Shown: positions 8,395 to 16,150, counted from the stretch's first letter. The stretch is DNA of 64,000 bases from Thermococcus pacificus (GCF_002214485.1 NZ_CP015102.1:434001-498000), one strand, 5' to 3'. Notes: generated by a model from the letters alone, not told the origin. Translations and numbers: made by a program.

Positions 8395-8529
8395 ATGCGT
8401 TTCAAACCTAAACCCTTTATCGAGCCCGTGCCGTTCAAATGCCTCTACTGCCTAGACTGCTGTCGCGGAAGACACGTCTATCTAACGCTGAAGGACATTG
8501 AGAGGATAGCCAGAGACCTCAACACATAG
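8395..8529 (+). pseudogene. Truncated duplicate of YkgJ-type cysteine-cluster gene
   Basis: The frame gives 44 codons matching the N-terminus of the intact gene at 9985: identical residues 2-8, then one change (Thr9 to Ile), then identity through residue 40, and a stop four codons later. Bases 8422-8486 (65 bp) are identical to 10012-10076, while the codons on both sides have many synonymous differences. It keeps the first four cysteines (C16, C19, C22, C23) but lacks the later three. It is either a gene remnant left by a local duplication or a short product with only half the metal site. Confidence 0.8.
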
Positions 8530-8584
8530 TCCTGCGGATCCCTTAACTTGCTTTTATAAAACTCCAACTTTTTCATCCTCGTAA

Positions 8585-8596
8585 AACTTTTAAACA
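8585..8596 (+). promoter_or_regulatory. TATA box of gene 8628
   Basis: aacttttaaaca lies about 32-43 bp before the ATG at 8628. A second AT-rich element, cttttataaaac, is at about 8551-8562. The ribosome-binding site is a GGGGGT just before the start. Confidence 0.5.
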
Positions 8597-8627
8597 GGAA
8601 CGGACAACTTCAAGCCAGGGGGTCTTA

Positions 8628-9203
8628 ATGGGGAAGAATGGTAAACCCCGTCTCTCATACGAAACGAGCTTTAGGATCAAGGTCGGTCTCCTCGCGGTTA
8701 TCTTTGGGATCGCCATATTCATGACAGTTTACTATCCCCTGATCTCGCATGAGGTGGATCCTTTTCGTGTGTCCTCCCCAAAGGGGCAGATACTCCTCGC
8801 CAAGAACTTTTCCATGATGGGAGTAAATTACACCAACGTCGTTCCTTTCACGGCCGAGAACAACGCCCTCGTCCTCGGAGGAAAGGACGAGATGGAGGAT
8901 ACCCTCACCATCAAGATTTCCACGCCGGGATGGTGCGCTGACCTTTGGATCTGGGGAGGCTCCTCCAGCGGTTGGACAAGAAAGTACGAGTGTTTGAGGG
9001 AATTTCCCCTGAGCAAGTACGCGTTCAACAGGGTCCCAACCCGCGAGGCCAAGGAGATAGTCAGCTGGAACCTTGAGAAGGGATACATAATAGTCTTCCA
9101 CAAGAACAGCCCGGTTCAGAACTACGAGCTGGTGAACTTTACAGTGACCTACGGAGAAAGAACCGACTGGGGCGCCTTCAAGGTTGCAGTTAAAAGTTCC
9201 TGA
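8628..9203 (+). CDS. Orphan membrane-anchored extracytoplasmic protein, copy 1
   Basis: I do not recognise this family. The 191-residue protein has a short basic cytosolic N-terminus with the phrase SYETSFRIKV, one membrane helix at about residues 20-40, and an extracytoplasmic beta-rich domain of about 150 residues. The domain has a Cys in TPGWC and a second in YECLRE that could form a disulfide, and ends in NYELVNFTVTYG followed by DWGAFK. The next gene is a clear paralogue. Both lie between two copies of a YkgJ-type gene. No enzymatic motif is visible; adhesion, envelope or immunity-type roles are open. Confidence 0.75.
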   Translation: MGKNGKPRLSYETSFRIKVGLLAVIFGIAIFMTVYYPLISHEVDPFRVSSPKGQILLAKNFSMMGVNYTNVVPFTAENNALVLGGKDEMEDTLTIKISTPGWCADLWIWGGSSSGWTRKYECLREFPLSKYAFNRVPTREAKEIVSWNLEKGYIIVFHKNSPVQNYELVNFTVTYGERTDWGAFKVAVKSS

Positions 9204-9214
9204 GGTGCTGTGAG

Positions 9215-9742
9215 ATGAAGATTTCCTACGAGACATCATTCAGGCTCAAGGTGCTCGCCATAGCAGTTCTCTTCGGGCTGATCATCTTTTACTTGGTCTA
9301 CTACCCCATAATCTCCCACAATCCCGTGCCCTACGGGGTAGCGTCTCCAAGGGGCCAGATACTGCTCATGCAGAACATAACCCTAGGCGATTTCAGCTGG
9401 AATAACGCCGTGGACCTTTACAACAACCTTGTCCTTAAGGGGGACGAGGACTACAGCGATTACGTGGTCGTTAGACTCACCACGCCGGGGTGGTGCATGG
9501 ATGCGGTGGTCTGGGACGGGACGAAGTACACTAAAAGGGCAAGCTGCGTCCGTGAGGTCACGATATCGAGATACACCTTCCGCATACCTCCCGGTTCCTA
9601 CTGGTACCTCGATGGCTCCTACCACCTGATACTCTACAAGCCAGAGGGAACTCCCGAAAACTACGAGCTGGTGAACTTCACAGTGACCTACGGGCCGAAA
9701 TCTGACTGGGGCGCCTTCAAGGCCACCTATCCAAAGAAATAA
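9215..9742 (+). CDS. Orphan membrane-anchored extracytoplasmic protein, copy 2
   Basis: This is a paralogue of the preceding gene, 11 bases downstream and so in the same transcript; the upstream stop region (gaggtgctgtgag) provides its ribosome-binding site. Shared features in the same order are SYETSFR(L/I)KV, a single membrane helix ending in VYYP(I/L)ISH, SP(R/K)GQILL, TPGWC, a second Cys before (V/F)-type REVTISRY, and NYELVNFTVTYG..(S/T)DWGAFK. The middle portion is shorter and diverged. The pair arose by tandem duplication. I cannot name a function. Confidence 0.75.
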   Translation: MKISYETSFRLKVLAIAVLFGLIIFYLVYYPIISHNPVPYGVASPRGQILLMQNITLGDFSWNNAVDLYNNLVLKGDEDYSDYVVVRLTTPGWCMDAVVWDGTKYTKRASCVREVTISRYTFRIPPGSYWYLDGSYHLILYKPEGTPENYELVNFTVTYGPKSDWGAFKATYPKK

Positions 9743-9984
9743 TAAAAAAAGAGTGCCTTAGAAGCTGAGCTCCAAACCTAGAGCTCCGGTTCTTCTTCAT
9801 AGACATGGCTCTCCAGGAGGTTACGAAGCTCGCCCCCACGACGAAGATTCAGATAACCACACCCCACTCAGGTCAGTTGGTGGGCATCACGGCGTCGATG
9901 AGCAGGAACATGAAAAGGATTCATTGCACAAATCTGTACAATGACGGTTCGATGGCTTTTTAACCCCGGCGTGGAATGGTTTCC
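9743..9984. other. Intergenic stretch with a possible decayed minus-strand coding remnant
   Basis: No intact gene of convincing quality lies here. A 52-codon plus-strand frame (9805-9963) lacks recognisable features. Read on the minus strand, roughly 9930 down to 9775 gives hydrophobic membrane-like residues (FMFLLIDAVMPTN, then VVGASFVTSW) interrupted by stops, ending near an A/T run at 9743-9753 that would be T-rich on that strand. This resembles the 3' end of a decayed membrane-protein gene. It adds to the impression of a rearranged segment. Confidence 0.3.
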
Positions 9985-10512
9985 ATGCGCTTCAAACCCA
10001 AACCCTTTACCGAGCCCGTGCCGTTCAAATGCCTCTACTGCCTAGACTGCTGTCGCGGAAGACACGTCTATCTAACATTAAAGGATATAGAGAGAATCGC
10101 CCGGAAGGGTCACGACCCCCAGGACTTCGTAACCTTCTCGGTCGAGGGCAACCAGATACGCTTCGTCCTTGCGGTGAGGGAGTGGGACCTCGGCTGCGTC
10201 TTCCACGACCCGGAGACAGGGAAGTGCAAGATACACGACGCCAACCCGATAATCTGCAGGATCTACCCGTTCATGGTCTCACGTAAGCCGCTCGGCGTCG
10301 AGGGCGAGAAGCCCTTCGAGTACAAAGGCCAAACACTGTGGCTCTACTACGACGAGAGCTGTCCCGGAATAAACGCCGAAGAGCCGGAAACGGCGATAGA
10401 CCCGGAGGAGATAGCAGAGCTGGGCCTTGAATTTGAGAGAGAGTTCGAGAGGACGGACATGGAGGGTTTTGTGGAGCTGATAGAGCGGCTTGAGATAACG
10501 GAAACTAAGTGA
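9985..10512 (+). CDS. YkgJ-family cysteine cluster protein (Fe-S/Zn-binding)
   Basis: This is a member of the YkgJ/CxxCxxCC family, small cytosolic proteins thought to bind zinc or an iron-sulfur cluster. The N-terminal cluster is Cys16, Cys19, Cys22 and Cys23 (CLYCLDCC), and the distal ones are Cys71 (GCVFHD), Cys81 (GKCKIHD) and Cys91 (ICRIYPF), in the family's usual C..CC..C...C...CR-x-YPF order. ATG at 9985 is chosen because the duplicate at 8395 starts at the same residue; an ATG at 9976 is also possible. The length of 175 aa is normal. Its exact role is unknown, with oxidative-stress or maturation functions proposed for relatives. Confidence 0.85.
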   Translation: MRFKPKPFTEPVPFKCLYCLDCCRGRHVYLTLKDIERIARKGHDPQDFVTFSVEGNQIRFVLAVREWDLGCVFHDPETGKCKIHDANPIICRIYPFMVSRKPLGVEGEKPFEYKGQTLWLYYDESCPGINAEEPETAIDPEEIAELGLEFEREFERTDMEGFVELIERLEITETK

Positions 10513-10565
10513 CCCATAGAAGCAGTGTCTTGTCCCAAGCACTCTCGTGTTAAGGGGACTTCAAA

Positions 10566-10577
10566 AAGTTTAAATCC
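10566..10577 (+). promoter_or_regulatory. TATA box of gene 10610
   Basis: aagtttaaatcc lies 33-44 bp before the ATG at 10610, and GGTGGGG is the ribosome-binding site just before the start. Confidence 0.5.
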
Positions 10578-10609
10578 CCACCTATTGATTTACCCATTGG
10601 TGGGGTACT

Positions 10610-11029
10610 ATGGTCTCATTCGAGATCCGAGACGGAAAACTGATCATAACCTTATGGGACTCAGCTGACATGGACATTATTTCCGCTTTAGATCAACAAA
10701 TGTCGAGTGAATTTTCTTGGTGCTATAAGGTCGTCCGTATTGATGGCGAAATTAGCAAGAAACCCATTTTTAGAGACGACACCTGTGACGAAGAATGTCC
10801 GGTTTATGGATTTAGCCCCTTGGAACTCACTTACTTGGGAAAATCTGGAAATACTGGCATTGCATGGGGTGGAATAAAATCTGTGGAGGCTGGACCATTG
10901 ACCTTGTGGGTCGATGACGATAGGAACCTTGTTGTTTCACTTAACAGAACTGAACATCGACAAGTTAGGCTGGATATGCCGTTGCCAATAGAGAGATTCA
11001 CGGTTATAGTCCTACGAAAGGTTGAGTAA
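10610..11029 (+). CDS. Hypothetical protein, AT-rich orphan
   Basis: I do not recognise this 139-residue soluble acidic protein. It starts MVSFEIRDGKLIITLWD, is predicted mostly beta, and has three or four cysteines including CDEEC near residue 58. Codon use is visibly more AT-rich than in the neighbours (many gaa, aaa, att and tta codons), which suggests recent acquisition or relaxed selection. It has its own TATA box and a good ribosome-binding site (GGTGGGG), so it is probably expressed alone. Confidence 0.65.
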   Translation: MVSFEIRDGKLIITLWDSADMDIISALDQQMSSEFSWCYKVVRIDGEISKKPIFRDDTCDEECPVYGFSPLELTYLGKSGNTGIAWGGIKSVEAGPLTLWVDDDRNLVVSLNRTEHRQVRLDMPLPIERFTVIVLRKVE

Positions 11030-11088
11030 GTAAGAGTGTTAAAACGTTTTCGTTTTCTTTTTAAGTATCGCCTGATGAAGTGGATACT

Positions 11089-11595
11089 ATGGAGCGAGAA
11101 CTTAAATACCGCCGCGCCTCTGCCTGGGAGTACGACCTAATCCTCCGTGAGGCTGAGAAGTACGGCGAGCTTAGACACCACACCTTCGCGGTGGTTGAGG
11201 GCCGCTTTAGGGACGTCTACGCGGTGAACGAGAGGGTCTGGCGGGAGATAGAGGGCCTCAAAATGAAGCCCTACGCCTACGGCACCTTCGTCGGCACGAT
11301 AAAGGTGGATAAGAATCTGGTGGAGAAGTTCTACCCCAACGTTGAGTTCTTCTACTTTGTTGATGTTCAGAAGAACTACGCAGTCCTAACTCCCAAGGCG
11401 GGCTTTCTTTTCACAACCGGAAAGGACGTCCCGAGAAGCGGCGTGCGCTCTTACAACTGGCAGGGCACCAAGAAGCTCGTAATCTACGACGAGAACGGTA
11501 TAATCCTCGGCATAGGTAGAATAAACCCCGAGAGCAGGAAAAAGTTCATTCTGAACGTCACCGACATCGGAGAGTTCATCCGGAGGAACCGCTGA
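11089..11595 (+). CDS. PUA-domain RNA-binding protein, NIP7-like
   Basis: This 168-residue protein resembles the archaeal NIP7 homologue, a pre-rRNA-binding ribosome biogenesis factor. The N-terminal half is an alpha/beta domain; the C-terminal half from about residue 90 is the PUA domain, with the phrases [20 protein letters not shown] and [29 protein letters not shown] at 11089 is used; an in-frame GTG lies nine bases upstream. No operon partner is evident. An alternative is a free-standing PUA RNA-binding protein of another subfamily. Confidence 0.75.
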   Translation: MERELKYRRASAWEYDLILREAEKYGELRHHTFAVVEGRFRDVYAVNERVWREIEGLKMKPYAYGTFVGTIKVDKNLVEKFYPNVEFFYFVDVQKNYAVLTPKAGFLFTTGKDVPRSGVRSYNWQGTKKLVIYDENGIILGIGRINPESRKKFILNVTDIGEFIRRNR

Positions 11596-11613
11596 CTTTT
11601 CTCACCAGACGTA

Positions 11614-11666
11614 ACCTTTTTAAGAACCTCGGCGTTAGAGTACAATGGTAACGAAAGGTAACTAAA
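11614..11666 (+). promoter_or_regulatory. Promoter and tandem 10-bp repeats of the KaiC-like gene
   Basis: A TATA element (acctttttaagaa, 11614-11626) is followed by two adjacent 10-bp repeats, GGTAACGAAA (11647-11656) and GGTAACTAAA (11657-11666), directly before the GGGGGTGA ribosome-binding site. The repeat period of one helical turn and position near the expected transcription start make it a candidate operator. Confidence 0.45.
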
Positions 11667-11679
11667 GGGGGTGACGCTC

Positions 11680-12426
11680 ATGATCAAGAGAGTGAAGACG
11701 GGAATTCCAGGGATGGACGAGATACTCCACGGAGGAATCCCGGAGCGAAACGTTGTCCTGCTCAGCGGCGGTCCCGGAACGGGAAAGAGCATATTCTCAC
11801 AGCAGTTCCTGTGGAACGGCCTCCAGATGGGTGAGCCCGGAATATACGTGGCCCTTGAAGAGCACCCAGTTCAGGTCAGACAGAACATGGCCCAGTTCGG
11901 CTGGGACGTCAGGAAGTACGAGGAAGAGGGACTCTTCGCTATGGTTGATGCATTCACAGCGGGAATCGGCAAGAGCAAGGAGTACGAGAAGTACATAGTC
12001 CACGACCTCACTGACATTAGGGAGTTCATAGACGTTCTAAGGACGGCCGTGAAGGACATTGGAGCTAAAAGGCTCGTCGTTGACTCTGTAACGACCCTCT
12101 ACATAAACAAGCCCGCCATGGCGAGGAGCATAGTCATGCAGTTAAAGAGGGTTCTCGCTGGACTTGGCGTCACGAGCATCTTCGTCAGTCAGATAAGCGT
12201 TGGCGAGCGTGGTTTCGGCGGGCCCGGAGTTGAGCACGGCGTCGACGGCATAATCCGCCTCGACCTCGACGAGATAGACGGCGAACTCAAGCGCTCGCTC
12301 ATAGTCTGGAAGATGCGCGGGACGAGCCACAGCATGAGGAGGCACCCCTTTGAGATAACTGACAGGGGGATAATCGTCCACCACGACAAGGTCCTGAAGA
12401 GAGGGGGAATTGTCGAAACCGAGTGA
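11680..12426 (+). CDS. KaiC/RAD55-like RecA-superfamily ATPase
   Basis: This is a single-domain KaiC-like ATPase of 248 aa. Walker A is GGPGTGKS at residues 30-37, the Walker B strand ends in [10 protein letters not shown] near 125-134, and the typical KaiC-family phrases [23 protein letters not shown] (split across residues 8-30) and [19 protein letters not shown] follow. In archaea these proteins are thought to couple ATP to signalling or to regulate partners. ATG at 11680 follows GGGGGTGA; a GTG at 11671 overlaps that site. The next gene, 23 bases on, encodes a likely partner. Confidence 0.85.
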   Translation: MIKRVKTGIPGMDEILHGGIPERNVVLLSGGPGTGKSIFSQQFLWNGLQMGEPGIYVALEEHPVQVRQNMAQFGWDVRKYEEEGLFAMVDAFTAGIGKSKEYEKYIVHDLTDIREFIDVLRTAVKDIGAKRLVVDSVTTLYINKPAMARSIVMQLKRVLAGLGVTSIFVSQISVGERGFGGPGVEHGVDGIIRLDLDEIDGELKRSLIVWKMRGTSHSMRRHPFEITDRGIIVHHDKVLKRGGIVETE

Positions 12427-12449
12427 AAAGCTGAAAGGAGGTGATGGAG

Positions 12450-12953
12450 ATGGAGATTCCGCTGAACCCGATCGGAAGGGAGGAGATACACAGGCTGGAG
12501 AGCATACTCCTCTTCGCGACGCTCTTCAGGCCGGAGGTCATAGAGCTGATAAAGGATCCGGCCGAGAGGCTCACCTGGGTTGACAGCTTAGCGGTTGCCG
12601 CTGGAGCGATAGCCAGGGAGAAGGCTGGCATGACCACCGGTGAAATAGCAGAAGAGCTCGGCAGGACCGAGCAGACGATCAGGAAGCACCTCAAGGGCGA
12701 GACGAAAGCGGGCCAGCTCGTCAGGGAGACCTACGAGCTTATAAAGCAGGGCAAGCTTGACGAGCTCGTCAGGAACATCGAGATATTGGCCGGCGGCGGA
12801 AAACTCGTTCCGGAGGAGGAGTGCAGGAAGCTCGAGGAGAGAGTCAGAGAGCTTGAGGAAGAGAACCGCGAGCTGAAGGCCAAGGTCGAGAACGTCAGGA
12901 AAATCCTCAGCGACACGCTCGAAAGGGTGAAGGAGATAGAAAAGCTGCTTTGA
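12450..12953 (+). CDS. Helix-turn-helix regulator with C-terminal coiled coil, KaiC partner
   Basis: This 167-residue protein has a helical N-terminal domain, a helix-turn-helix at about residues 59-83 (MTTGEIAEELGRTEQTIRKH) and a long C-terminal coiled coil from about residue 118 to the end (ELEEENRELKAK, then RVKEIEKLL). It lies directly downstream of the KaiC-like ATPase with AAAGGAGGTGA as its ribosome-binding site, so the two are very likely one functional unit: an ATPase controlling a DNA-binding coiled-coil protein. ATG at 12450 fits the site; ATG/GTG codons at 12441 and 12444 overlap it. Targets are unknown. Confidence 0.75.
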   Translation: MEIPLNPIGREEIHRLESILLFATLFRPEVIELIKDPAERLTWVDSLAVAAGAIAREKAGMTTGEIAEELGRTEQTIRKHLKGETKAGQLVRETYELIKQGKLDELVRNIEILAGGGKLVPEEECRKLEERVRELEEENRELKAKVENVRKILSDTLERVKEIEKLL

Positions 12954-12955
12954 AT

Positions 12956-13384
12956 TCACTGCCCGTTTCCGTTCTTTCTCAGGGCCTCTTCCCACGTCAT
13001 TATCATGTGGGTGTAGGTCTCGTCGTCTTCCTCGATTCCGCGCTTTATCTCGCTGACGTGGGCGTACTTGGCCCTGAACTTCTCGAGTATGTAATCGACG
13101 GCCTTTTCCGGGTCTGCCTTGGTGCCGCAGGTGTAAACGTCCAGAGCGGCATAGCCCTTCTCCGGCCAGGTGTGAACCGAGATGTGGCTCTCCGCGACGA
13201 TTACGACGCCGCTCACTCCGGTCGGCGAGAACCTGAAGAAATAGCTCGATTTGACCTCCATGTTGCTTACCTTCGCTGCCTCGAGGAATATCTGTCTTAT
13301 CTTGTCAGCGTTACTGAGAACCTCGGGATCGCAACCGGCCGCCTCAACAACGTAGTGAAACCCGATCGTCTCTATCTCGCTCAT
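12956..13384 (-). CDS. speD: S-adenosylmethionine decarboxylase proenzyme
   Basis: This enzyme decarboxylates S-adenosylmethionine to supply aminopropyl groups for polyamines, which hyperthermophiles need in abundance. It is a small class-1 proenzyme of 142 aa that self-cleaves between Glu65 and Ser66 (VAESHISVHTWPE), turning Ser66 into the pyruvoyl group; His71 and Cys86 (DVYTCGTKA) are the conserved catalytic residues. ATG at 13384 follows GAGGTGAGAGCC; an earlier in-frame start 30 bases upstream lacks a site. It is convergent with the regulator gene, ending two bases away. Confidence 0.95.
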   Translation of the reverse strand: MSEIETIGFHYVVEAAGCDPEVLSNADKIRQIFLEAAKVSNMEVKSSYFFRFSPTGVSGVVIVAESHISVHTWPEKGYAALDVYTCGTKADPEKAVDYILEKFRAKYAHVSEIKRGIEEDDETYTHMIMTWEEALRKNGNGQ

Positions 13385-13415
13385 GGCTCTCACCTCTATC
13401 CCAGCTATAACCAAC

Positions 13416-13428
13416 CCTTTTTAAAGTT
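13416..13428 (-). promoter_or_regulatory. TATA box of speD
   Basis: On the minus strand the sequence aactttaaaaagg lies about 32-44 bp before the speD ATG. Confidence 0.5.
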
Positions 13429-13649
13429 AAGCCCCGAAGCGGAGAGCTGTGAACGGGCCGTTTTTCTGTTGAACTGTTTCGGCTGGGCCTGAAATGGATT
13501 GAGCATAGATTTACTGGCCGTTATTGAAATTTTCCGAGAGTTCCTAACCAATTCCTCTCAATCCAAGTGTGAGCCTTTTTTCATCGAAAAAATGCCTGCC
13601 GAACCCCCGTTAATCGCGCTCACCGGTGGCTATTTTTGGACGTGAACCA
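13429..13649. other. Divergent intergenic region with an A/T hairpin
   Basis: Between the speD and secF promoters about 220 bp hold no gene I can support. The only structure is a perfect inverted repeat, TTTTTTC (13576-13582) and GAAAAAA (13586-13592), around a 3-base loop. It is oddly placed between two divergent promoters rather than after a gene. Confidence 0.4.
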
Positions 13650-13704
13650 CTAATTTTAAAACCCGCACTTCTAACTAACGACAAGTCTTGCGAAAACTAA
13701 CGAC
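13650..13704 (+). promoter_or_regulatory. secF promoter with 9-bp direct repeat
   Basis: The TATA element ctaattttaaaacc (13650-13663) precedes the secF operon. ACTAACGAC occurs twice (13674-13682 and 13696-13704), 22 bp apart, around the expected transcription start, and could be a regulator site. Confidence 0.45.
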
Positions 13705-13715
13705 GGGGTGAAGCT

Positions 13716-14630
13716 ATGTCGAAGCCCAAGATCAAGGAGAAGCCCACGGCCAGTGATGCCGTCAGGGCAAGAAAACGGAAGAGCTTGAGCTTTCTGGCTC
13801 AGATGGAATACAGGAAGATGATTTTGTACCCACTGGTGGTATTTCTGGTGGCTCTTATCATTCTCGCGGTTCACTTCCCCAGGCTGGGGATAGACCTGCG
13901 CGGCGGTGTGGTCGTTACAGCCTACGGCGTCAGCGCCAATCCCGACCAGCTGGCCAAGGATCTCAGCGGAAAGCTTGGGGTCGAGGTCAGAGTGGAGAGC
14001 TTTACAGGAGTTGACAACAAGGGCGTCAGGATCTACGCACCCGTCGGCACCGATCCAACTGGGATAATCAGGATCATGAAGGAGATGTACCCTGATGCTG
14101 AATACACCCACAGTGAGGTCCAGCCCACCTTTGGAGAGATATCCCAGAAGCAGGGCCTCAGGGCCGTAGCACTGGCTTTCGTGGCAATGGCGGTGGTGGT
14201 CTTCCTGTTCTTCAGGGACCCGGTTCCGTCAATGACGATAATATTCTCCGCCCTCTCGGACATGACAATCGCCCTGGCACTCATGGGGCTCTTCGGGATC
14301 GAGCTGACCACCGCGACGATAGCTGCGCTGCTGATGCTCATAGGTTACACCGTTGACAGCAACATACTCCTCACCACAAAGCTCCTCAAGAGAAAGGAAG
14401 ACACCGTCGACAAAGCCTACCTATCCGCGGTCTCGACGGGATTCACAATGAGCACGACCACCCTCGGTGCGCTCCTCGTCCTGTGGATCATCTCCACCAG
14501 TCAGACCATCGACAACATAGCCATAGTCCTCATCTTCGGTCTGCTGGCTGATTTCATGAATACGTGGGTGCTCAACGCAGGCGTGCTCAAGTGGTACATC
14601 TCAAAGAACCCAAGGGGTGGTAGCGCATGA
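13716..14630 (+). CDS. secF: Protein-export membrane protein SecF
   Basis: SecF works with SecD to pull proteins across the membrane after the SecYE channel. The protein has a basic cytosolic N-terminus, helix 1 near residues 38-55, the conserved extracytoplasmic start GIDLRGGVVVTAYG, and five helices in the C-terminal half with the family motif LLMLIGYTVDSNILLTTKLLKRKED. Length (304 aa) is usual for archaea. GGGGTGA precedes the ATG. Its stop overlaps the secD start by four bases, so the two are translationally coupled; the archaeal order is F then D. Confidence 0.95.
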   Translation: MSKPKIKEKPTASDAVRARKRKSLSFLAQMEYRKMILYPLVVFLVALIILAVHFPRLGIDLRGGVVVTAYGVSANPDQLAKDLSGKLGVEVRVESFTGVDNKGVRIYAPVGTDPTGIIRIMKEMYPDAEYTHSEVQPTFGEISQKQGLRAVALAFVAMAVVVFLFFRDPVPSMTIIFSALSDMTIALALMGLFGIELTTATIAALLMLIGYTVDSNILLTTKLLKRKEDTVDKAYLSAVSTGFTMSTTTLGALLVLWIISTSQTIDNIAIVLIFGLLADFMNTWVLNAGVLKWYISKNPRGGSA

Positions 14631-16150
14631 AAAAGAGAACCAAAAAGCTCCTTTTCAACTGGAGGATCATACTGCTCATCCTGTTCCTCGTCGGCTCAAT
14701 AGCCACCCTCGCGCTCAAACCGCTGACCTTTGGAATAGACATCTCCGGCGGTGTCGCCCTCGTTGCGCAGACCGAGCACCCCGTCGACAGCGACACGATG
14801 CAGCTCGTCGTTGATTCGCTTCAGAAGAGGCTGAACACCCTCGGAGTGAGGGACATAACCATCGAGGCTCAGGGGAACCAGATAGTCCTTGTGAAGGTCG
14901 CTAACGTCAGTACCGAAGAACAGGCCAACCAGATAAAGGCCGTGATAGAGAACCAGGGCGTTTTCTACATGGAGTTCAACGGCGAGATATTCGGCACCGG
15001 TAAAGACGTCGAGTACGTTGGGATCTACCAGATAAAGTCCGACAACAGCTGGGCCGTCCCGTTCAGGATTTCTAAGGCCGCCGCCGAGAAGTTCGCGAAG
15101 CTTGCCGAGGGGAAGCCCGGCTGGCCGGTTGACATGTTCCTTGATCCCCCCGTCAACTCCCTCATGGTGGTTCCGGACAACATCTACAGACTCATGAACA
15201 GCACCGAGTTCAATGCCCAAGCCCCCAACGCCCCGACCCTGCTGGAGAGGATTACCAAAGCGTTCAACATAACGGTCGTCACCTACGCCAACCAGAGCGC
15301 GGAGGAGATAGCTAAGCTCGCTCAGGGTAAGGACAAGATAGTTCTCATCAACGTTCCACAGGAGCTCCAGACCGAGCTTGAGAACATGAACCTCACCGTC
15401 CGCTACATCCCCGGTGAACCTGGCGTGAGCGACCGCCAGATTATCATTAAGGCCCTCGGCCTCTACGGTCCCTACTCGCTCGGCGAGGGTCTCGCCTCCG
15501 GCCAGCCCCAGCAAGACGTCCAGATCACAGGAAGTGCCCCCGACAGGCTGACCGCCGAGCGGGAGGCCAGCACGATATACACCGTCCTCAAGAGCGGTTC
15601 GCTCCCGGTCAAGCTCAACGTCGTTGGAATGGAGTTCATCTCCCCGCGTCTCGGGGAGAACTTCAAAACCCAGGCCCTCTACGCTGGACTTGCGGCGCTC
15701 ATGACGGTGCTCATCATAATCTACTACCACTACCGGAACTGGAAGATAGCTATCCCGGTGGCGAGCACCAGCCTCTTTGAGGTTATCATAATCCTCGGCT
15801 TTGCGGCACTGATCAACTGGAACCTCGACCTCCCGAGCATCGCGGGTATCATAGCGGCTATAGGTACGGGCGTTGACCAGCAGGTCGTCATAACCGACGA
15901 GCTCCTCAGCGGTGAGAGGAGCGAAAGAATAACCAGGCGCGCCAGCGTGCTGAAGAGGATGGGGAGGGCGTTCTTCGTAATATTCGCCTCTGCAGCGACC
16001 ACAATCGCGGCCATGAGCTTCCTGCTGGTGTACTTCGTCGGAACGCTCAAGGGCTTTGCATTCACGACAATACTGGGCGTCCTCATTGGAATACTCATCA
16101 CCAGGCCGGCCTACGCCGAGATAGCCAAATACCTACTCGGTGAGGACTGA
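14627..16150 (+). CDS. secD: Protein-export membrane protein SecD
   Basis: SecD partners SecF in the archaeal protein-export machinery. It has helix 1, the D1 phrase GIDISGGVALVAQTE near residues 37-51, a large extracytoplasmic domain of about 300 residues, then five helices with GTGVDQQVVITDEL, the counterpart of the SecF motif. There are 507 residues. The D1 domain is longer than in many bacteria, as in other Thermococcales. Its TGA overlaps the next ATG by one base, so the TrkA gene is cotranscribed. Confidence 0.95.
   Translation: MKKRTKKLLFNWRIILLILFLVGSIATLALKPLTFGIDISGGVALVAQTEHPVDSDTMQLVVDSLQKRLNTLGVRDITIEAQGNQIVLVKVANVSTEEQANQIKAVIENQGVFYMEFNGEIFGTGKDVEYVGIYQIKSDNSWAVPFRISKAAAEKFAKLAEGKPGWPVDMFLDPPVNSLMVVPDNIYRLMNSTEFNAQAPNAPTLLERITKAFNITVVTYANQSAEEIAKLAQGKDKIVLINVPQELQTELENMNLTVRYIPGEPGVSDRQIIIKALGLYGPYSLGEGLASGQPQQDVQITGSAPDRLTAEREASTIYTVLKSGSLPVKLNVVGMEFISPRLGENFKTQALYAGLAALMTVLIIIYYHYRNWKIAIPVASTSLFEVIIILGFAALINWNLDLPSIAGIIAAIGTGVDQQVVITDELLSGERSERITRRASVLKRMGRAFFVIFASAATTIAAMSFLLVYFVGTLKGFAFTTILGVLIGILITRPAYAEIAKYLLGED

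Noticed and set aside
12950-13492. 180-codon plus-strand open frame across speD
   Set aside because: It is antisense to AdoMet decarboxylase, which has all catalytic residues; no ribosome-binding site precedes it.
14696-15730. 344-codon minus-strand open frame inside secD
   Set aside because: It lacks a ribosome-binding site and family features and is a shadow of the well-supported secD gene.
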